Assembly: GCA_049322715.1 (NCBI GenBank)
Contig: JBMOQP010000031.1
Coordinates: forward strand, 8,089 to 72,088
DNA: 64,000 nucleotides
Origin: Thiofaba sp049322715
GTDB taxonomy: Bacteria; Pseudomonadota; Gammaproteobacteria; Halothiobacillales; Halothiobacillaceae
Direction of reading: 5' to 3'
In this document: piece after piece, positions 59,635-64,000 of the stretch
Layout: each line of letters opens with the position of its first letter
Numbering within the stretch: the stretch's first letter is position 1
Program-made: the position numbers and the translations under genes
The notes under the pieces: generated by a model
What the model saw: the letters and a program-made list of their open reading frames with translations, nothing else
The model's database searches: none
Told to the model about the DNA's origin: nothing

Positions 59635-60761
59635 TACGGGGTCTCCCTCGAGCGCAGGTCAGTGCGGGCGCGCGAATCCATGCGCGGCAGGGTCTGGGGG
59701 GTAGTCGCCTGAACCGGCGCGGACGGCTGGGCCGCGGCGGGGGCCTCGGCAGCCTTGCCCCCCTGCATCATGCGATCGAGCGGCAGATAGAGGACGTTGT
59801 TGCCCCCCTGCACGTCCATGACCACCTTGCTGCTCTTGCCCAGCACGTTCTCGACGGTTTCGAGGTACAGGCGCTTGCGGGTCACCTCCGGCGCCTTGCG
59901 GTACTCGACCAGCAGGTCACTGAAGCGCTTGGCCTCACCCTCGGCGGCCTTGCTCACGCGGGTGCGGTAGGCGCGCGCCTCCTCGATCATCTGCGTGGCC
60001 TGGCCGCGGGCCTGCGGGATGATGCCGTTGGCATAGGCCTCCGCCTCGTTGATGAAGCGCTGCTCGTCTTCGCGCGCCTTGATGGCATCGGCGAAGGCGG
60101 GCTGCACCGGCTCGGGCGGCTGGGCATCCTGCAGGTTGACCGACTTGATGTCGAGACCGGTGCCGTAGCTGTCGAGGGTCGCCTGCACGACGGCCTTCAC
60201 CTGAGTGGCGACTTCGGCTCGCCCCTCGGTGAGGACAAAGTCCATGCTGTTCTTGCCGATCACCTCACGCACCGCGCTCTGGCTCGCCTCCTGCAGGGTG
60301 GCGTCCGGGTCGCGGGTATTGAACAGGTACTGGGCCGGATCCTTGACGTTGTACTGCACCGCAACCTCGACATCGACGATGTTCTCGTCGGAGGTCAGCA
60401 TCTGCATCTTGATCTGCTTGCTGCGGAACTGGTCCACATCCACCGTCTCGACGGTCTGGATCGGATACGGGAGATGCCAGTGCGGACCGGGCAGGCTGGT
60501 GCCGACATACTTGCCGAACTGCATCACGACGCCACGCTGGCCGTCATTGACGATGTAGATGCCCGAGGCCAGCCACACGGCCAGACCGATGCCGGCGAGC
60601 AGACCGATGCCGCCGGCACCCGGTCCCTTGGCGGGGCCCTTGCCGCCCAGCTTGCCGCCGAGGTCCTTCAGCCACTGGTCGAGATTCGGGCCTTCGCCGC
60701 CGCCACGACGGGGCGATTTCCACGGATCCTGGGGGCCACCGCCAGGCTCATTCCACGCCAT
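59634..60761 (-). CDS. hflK: HflK, SPFH subunit of the FtsH-regulating complex
   Basis: HflK is the partner of HflC. The 375 residues begin AWNEPGGGPQDPWKSPRRGGG, the typical Gly/Pro-rich cytoplasmic tail. A membrane helix (GIGLLAGIGLAVWLASGIYIV, about 50-70), the SPFH domain (GQRGVVMQFGKYVGTSLPGPHWHLP) and a long Ala/Glu-rich helix follow. The C terminus is Pro/Gln-rich. I chose the ATG at 60761; an upstream extension of the frame is not HflK-like. Confidence 0.96.
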   Translation of the reverse strand: MAWNEPGGGPQDPWKSPRRGGGEGPNLDQWLKDLGGKLGGKGPAKGPGAGGIGLLAGIGLAVWLASGIYIVNDGQRGVVMQFGKYVGTSLPGPHWHLPYPIQTVETVDVDQFRSKQIKMQMLTSDENIVDVEVAVQYNVKDPAQYLFNTRDPDATLQEASQSAVREVIGKNSMDFVLTEGRAEVATQVKAVVQATLDSYGTGLDIKSVNLQDAQPPEPVQPAFADAIKAREDEQRFINEAEAYANGIIPQARGQATQMIEEARAYRTRVSKAAEGEAKRFSDLLVEYRKAPEVTRKRLYLETVENVLGKSSKVVMDVQGGNNVLYLPLDRMMQGGKAAEAPAAAQPSAPVQATTPQTLPRMDSRARTDLRSRETP

Positions 60762-60837
60762 AAGCTGTCCTCTTAAAGGGCATTTGATTTCAAGATCGGG
60801 GATTTTATGGGGAGGTTGCCGGCAAGGGCAAGGAAAC

Positions 60838-62139
60838 TCACCGATCCAGCGCCAGCTTGAGGCCCGGTTCGTGGGCCAGCAACTGGTTCCAGCGCACGGC
60901 GGGAAGGCGCAGGCCGAGGTGCCAACACCCCCCCTCGTCCATCTGCTCGGAAGTGATCGCCCCCTCGGCATACAGGCGGGCGCGCAGGCGAGCCTCCGCA
61001 GGCGTAAGAAACACGTCGAGGCGCACGATCTCCGCAGCCAGGCAGGCCTCGATCGCCTCGAACAGCAGGTCGATGCCGAGCCCCTTGGCCGCCGAGATCC
61101 AAACCCTGCGCGGACGCCCCTCCTCGTCGTACTCGATGCGTGGCTCGCGCCCCATCAGGTCGATCTTGTTATAGACCTCAAGCACGGACACCTCGTCGGC
61201 GCCGATCTGCTCCAGCACGTCCTCGACCTCGGCGATGCGCTCGTCCCGCCCCTCGCCCTGCGCGTCGATCACGTGCAGCAGCAGAGCCGCCTCGCGCGTC
61301 TCCTCCAGGGTGGAGCGGAAAGCCGCCACCAGCTCGTGCGGCAGGTCAGCGATGAAACCGACCGTGTCCGCAAGCACCATCGCCCCGCCCTGCGGCAGGT
61401 CGACCCGGCGCAGGGTGGCATCGAGTGTGGCGAACAGCTGGTCGGCGGCGTACACGCCCGCCTCGGTCAGGCGGTTGAACAGGGTGGACTTGCCGGCATT
61501 GGTGTAGCCAACCAGGGCGACCGTGGGCACCTCGGCGCGTTGGCGTCCCTTGCGGCCTTCCTGGCGCTGTGAGCGCACCTTCTCCAGGCGGCGCTTGAGC
61601 TGGTTGATACGCACCGCGACCAGGCGGCGGTCGGTCTCCAGTTGGGTTTCGCCCGGGCCGCGCAGGCCGATGCCTCCCTTCTGGCGCTCGAGGTGGGTCC
61701 AGCCGCGCACCAGGCGGGTGGAAAGGTGCTGCAACTGGGCCAGCTCGACCTGCAGCTTGCCCTCGTGCGAGCGCGCGCGCTGGGCGAAGATGTCGAGGAT
61801 CAGGCCGGCACGATCGAGCACCCGGCAGCCAAGCAGCTTCTCGAGGTTGCGTTCCTGGCTCGGGGAGAGATCGTGGTTGACGATGACGAGGCTCGCCCCG
61901 CGCGCCTCGACCTCCTGCTTGAGCTCCTCCGCCTTGCCGCTGCCGATCAGGGTGCGCGCATCGAACTGGGTGCGGGTGACGACCAGAACGGTCTCGACCA
62001 CGGCCCCGGCCGAGCGGGCGAGTTCGACGAACTCGTCCAGCGCCTCGGGGGACTCATCCGTGCGCGAACGCACGTGCAGCAGGACGGCCTTCTCGCCCTC
62101 CCCGGTGGTCTTCACCCCGGGGCGTTCGAACAATTCCAT
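60838..62139 (-). CDS. hflX: GTPase HflX
   Basis: HflX is a ribosome-splitting GTPase active under stress. The 433 residues have an N-terminal HflX domain (TRTQFDARTLIGSGKAEELK, IVNHDLSPSQERNLEK, GPGETQLETDRR) and a G domain. The G domain carries GYTNAGKSTLFNRL (G1), DTVGFI (G3) and NKIDL (G4). Length matches E. coli (426). It lies 7 bp after hfq in the conserved miaA-hfq-hflX order. Confidence 0.97.
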   Translation of the reverse strand: MELFERPGVKTTGEGEKAVLLHVRSRTDESPEALDEFVELARSAGAVVETVLVVTRTQFDARTLIGSGKAEELKQEVEARGASLVIVNHDLSPSQERNLEKLLGCRVLDRAGLILDIFAQRARSHEGKLQVELAQLQHLSTRLVRGWTHLERQKGGIGLRGPGETQLETDRRLVAVRINQLKRRLEKVRSQRQEGRKGRQRAEVPTVALVGYTNAGKSTLFNRLTEAGVYAADQLFATLDATLRRVDLPQGGAMVLADTVGFIADLPHELVAAFRSTLEETREAALLLHVIDAQGEGRDERIAEVEDVLEQIGADEVSVLEVYNKIDLMGREPRIEYDEEGRPRRVWISAAKGLGIDLLFEAIEACLAAEIVRLDVFLTPAEARLRARLYAEGAITSEQMDEGGCWHLGLRLPAVRWNQLLAHEPGLKLALDR

Positions 62140-62146
62140 CCGCTAC

Positions 62147-62419
62147 TCAGTCGCCTGCGTTGAAATCGATGTCGCCTACGTGGCCATCCGGCCCCTCGGA
62201 CGTCATGTCCATCTGCACCGGGCGGGCCGGCACGATGGTGGAGATGGCGTGCTTGTACACCATCTGACTGACGGTATTGCGCAGCAGCACCACGTAGGCG
62301 TCGAAGGACTCGACCTGCCCCTGCAGCTTGATGCCGTTGACCAGGTAGATGGACACCGGCACGCGTTCGCGGCGCAGGGCGTTCAGAAAGGGTTCTTGAA
62401 GGGTTTGGCCTTTGGCCAT
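62147..62419 (-). CDS. hfq: RNA chaperone Hfq, with alanine at position 41
   Basis: Hfq is a hexameric Sm-like protein that pairs small RNAs with mRNAs. The 90 residues match the E. coli core closely: AKGQTLQEPFLNALRRERVP with Gln8, RVPVSIYLVNGIKLQGQ, and the Sm2 motif YKHAIS with Tyr55, Lys56 and His57. The segment read as FDQF in E. coli is FDAY here, so Gln41, one of the proximal-face uridine contacts, is replaced by Ala. The arginine rim (RRER at 16-19) is intact. The C-terminal tail is short and acidic (DIDFNAGD). Confidence 0.97.
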   Translation of the reverse strand: MAKGQTLQEPFLNALRRERVPVSIYLVNGIKLQGQVESFDAYVVLLRNTVSQMVYKHAISTIVPARPVQMDMTSEGPDGHVGDIDFNAGD

Positions 62420-62450
62420 GGAGTCATTCCTCGAATATTGCTTTCAGATG

Positions 62451-63392
62451 TTAGCACGCGGCAAAGCCGCCTCCGGCGAGCCACGGCTCCAGCGCATCAA
62501 CCAGCCGGTCGAACGAGACGTTCATGTCCAGCGCATGCAGGTCGCACTCGCTGCGCAGCCAAGTCATCTGCCGTTTGGCCAGCCCACGGGTTGCGGTCAC
62601 GCCCAGCTCAATCATCCGTTCATACGTATGGGCGCCATCAAGATATTCCCAGATCTGTCTATAGCCCACGGAGCGCATGGACGGCAGGCCGAGGTGCAGA
62701 TCGCCGCGCGCGCGCAGCTCCTCGACCTCGCCGATGAAACCGGCCTCGAGCATCTGGGTGAAACGTTCGGCAATGCGTTCGCGCAGGAGTTCACGCGGCG
62801 GAATCAAGGCGAGCTTCAGTACCCGGCCGAGCGCAGGCAGAGCCTGCTCTCGGCCGCGTGCCTGCCACTCGGACAGCGGCACCCCGGTCAGGCGCCACAC
62901 CTCCAGCGCCCGCCCGAGCCGCTGAGGATCGTTCGGGTGGATGCGCGCGGCGGCCTGCGGATCGACCCTGGCGAGCTCCTCGTGCAAGGCCGCCCAGCCG
63001 CGCACCGTAGCCTCGGCCTGGATCGCCTCGCGCAGCGCGGGATCGGCGGCTGGCAGGTCGGCCAACCCGTCCTGCAGGGCGCGGTAGTAAAGCATGGTGC
63101 CACCGACCAGAAGCGGGATGCGGCCGCGCGCATGAATCTCGCGCATCGCCTCCAGCGCGTCCGCGCGGAAACGGGCGGCGGAATAGGCATCGGTCGGATC
63201 GATGATGTCGATCAGCCGGTGCGGGAACTCACGCAGGGTCTCCGCATCCGGCTTGGCCGTGCCGATGTCCATGCCGCGATAGACCAGCGCCGAGTCGACA
63301 CTGATCAGCTCGACCGGCAAACGCCGCGCCAGCTCCAGCGCCAGCCCGGTCTTGCCGGAAGCGGTGGGGCCCATGAGCCAGATGGATTGCAT
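62451..63392 (-). CDS. miaA: tRNA dimethylallyltransferase MiaA
   Basis: MiaA adds the dimethylallyl group to A37 of tRNAs reading codons that start with U. The 313 residues show the P loop GPTASGKTGLALELARRL, the SVDSALVYRGMDIGTAKPD substrate motif, PHRLIDIIDPTDAYSAARF and the conserved RSVGYRQIWEYLDG with LAKRQMTWLRS. Length equals the family norm. It lies between mutL and hfq. Confidence 0.97.
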   Translation of the reverse strand: MQSIWLMGPTASGKTGLALELARRLPVELISVDSALVYRGMDIGTAKPDAETLREFPHRLIDIIDPTDAYSAARFRADALEAMREIHARGRIPLLVGGTMLYYRALQDGLADLPAADPALREAIQAEATVRGWAALHEELARVDPQAAARIHPNDPQRLGRALEVWRLTGVPLSEWQARGREQALPALGRVLKLALIPPRELLRERIAERFTQMLEAGFIGEVEELRARGDLHLGLPSMRSVGYRQIWEYLDGAHTYERMIELGVTATRGLAKRQMTWLRSECDLHALDMNVSFDRLVDALEPWLAGGGFAAC

Positions 63393-63509
63393 ACAGAGAG
63401 GAACGAGAAGATCAGTCAGGACGGTGCATTAGACAGGGATTGGCGGGAAGGTGCCAGCATTCGGCGCCATTCCACCCTTCCCCCCTATCAAGGGGACGAG
63501 CCTGTTTAA

Positions 63510-64000
63510 TCACTGCCCGCGCATGAACAGCCTGTCCAGATCCGCCATGGTCAGCCGCGTCCACGTCGGGCGGCCGTGGTTGCACTGGTCGGCGCGGGGG
63601 GTGGCTTCCATATCGCGCAGCAGGGCGTTCATCTCGGTCACGGTGAGCCTGCGGCCGGCGCGGACGGAGCCGTGACAGGCCATGCGGGAGAGGACGGCGT
63701 GGAGGGCCTGTTCGATCCTGCGGGAATCGCCGTGGCGGGCGATCTCGTCGAGGGTGTCGATGGCGAGCCTGGCGATGTCGGACTGGGCCAACAGGGTGGG
63801 CATCTCGCGCACGACGAGGGTGGTGGGGCCGATGGGGTCGAGCACGAGGCCGAGCCTGCGCAGGGCTTCGGCGCCCTCCTCCGCCGCGTCCATCAGGCGC
63901 GCGTCAACCTCCAAGGGCAGCGGGACAAGCAGCGGCTGTCGACGGATGCCGTCTTCCTCCAGGGCGCGCTTGAAGCGCTCGTAGGTGATGCGCTCGGCAG
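63510..64000 (-). CDS. mutL: DNA mismatch repair protein MutL, C-terminal fragment
   Basis: Only the last ~163 codons are present; the gene continues past the right edge. The fragment reads AERITYERFKRALEEDGIRRQPLLVPLPLE and ends with ARHGDSRRIEQALHAVLSRMACHGSVRAGRRLTVTEMNALLRDM, CNHGRPTWTRL, the MutL dimerisation domain. CNHGRPT is the conserved block; the DQHAxxER metal motif of nuclease-active MutL would lie outside the window. It is followed by miaA as in E. coli. Confidence 0.93.
   Translation of the reverse strand, partial: AERITYERFKRALEEDGIRRQPLLVPLPLEVDARLMDAAEEGAEALRRLGLVLDPIGPTTLVVREMPTLLAQSDIARLAIDTLDEIARHGDSRRIEQALHAVLSRMACHGSVRAGRRLTVTEMNALLRDMEATPRADQCNHGRPTWTRLTMADLDRLFMRGQ

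Overview
The window is a high-GC (about 65% by eye), almost entirely protein-coding stretch of a flagellated gammaproteobacterial chromosome, given as a scaffold with two 100-base N gaps (24757-24856 and 43248-43347). Gene order is typical of free-living Gammaproteobacteria: lpxD-skp-bamA-rseP-dxr-cdsA-uppS-frr-pyrH-tsf-rpsB, ftsK-lolA-rarA, guaB-guaA near xseA, flgA next to cheV-cheR-flgB, and mutL-miaA-hfq-hflX-hflK-hflC up to rnr-rlmB. The presence of hisZ and metZ, the absence of priB, and a SoxXA-binding-like lipoprotein point away from Enterobacteria and towards Chromatiales-like or other high-GC sulfur-associated lineages. That placement is inference.

Layout. 1-10.3 kb (minus strand): envelope biogenesis, isoprenoid and phospholipid synthesis, and translation factors, packed with overlapping start and stop codons. 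10.5-13.3 kb (plus): purB and an HDOD-GAF protein. 13.3-19.6 kb (minus): queG, crcB, a c-type cytochrome, rarA, lolA, ftsK. 19.8-24.7 kb: a lone pal gene (plus), then tadA, guaA, guaB (minus) and a small lipoprotein (plus). 24.9-29.0 kb: xseA, an NlpC/P60 lipoprotein and rlmKL. 29.1-42.9 kb: flagellar rod, hook and ring genes flgBCDEFGHIJKL with cheV-cheR (minus) and flgA-flgM-flgN (plus). 42.9-50.9 kb: a small membrane protein, tRNA-Ala(GGC) flanking a gap, gltX, glycerate kinase, a SEC-C protein, metZ, an L,D-transpeptidase, purF and cvpA. 51.0-63.4 kb: rplI-rpsR-rpsF, rlmB, rnr, purA, hisZ, hflC, hflK, hflX, hfq, miaA. The window ends in the 3' part of mutL.

Regulation can be read from the flagellar region. 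Sequences matching sigma-54 promoters lie just upstream of flgB and flgF, a strong intrinsic terminator separates flgE from flgF, and sigma-28 (FliA)-type promoters lie upstream of flgK, flgM and, more weakly, cheV. This suggests a tiered cascade: sigma-54 for hook and basal body, sigma-28 for late genes and the anti-sigma factor.

No phage, insertion sequence, CRISPR array or defence system was found. The most unusual signal is a family of dispersed hairpin repeats (22.48, 24.2, 29.04, 32.33-32.48 and 55.6-55.82 kb). Their hairpins share loop sequences but differ in their stems by compensatory changes. One 145-bp composite copy sits in frame inside flgJ and is translated as part of the linker between the rod-binding and muramidase domains. 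Another is a direct 75-bp tandem duplication upstream of rnr. Also notable: a probably collapsed tRNA cluster whose contig ends share exactly 77 identical bases, and an Hfq with alanine in place of Gln41.
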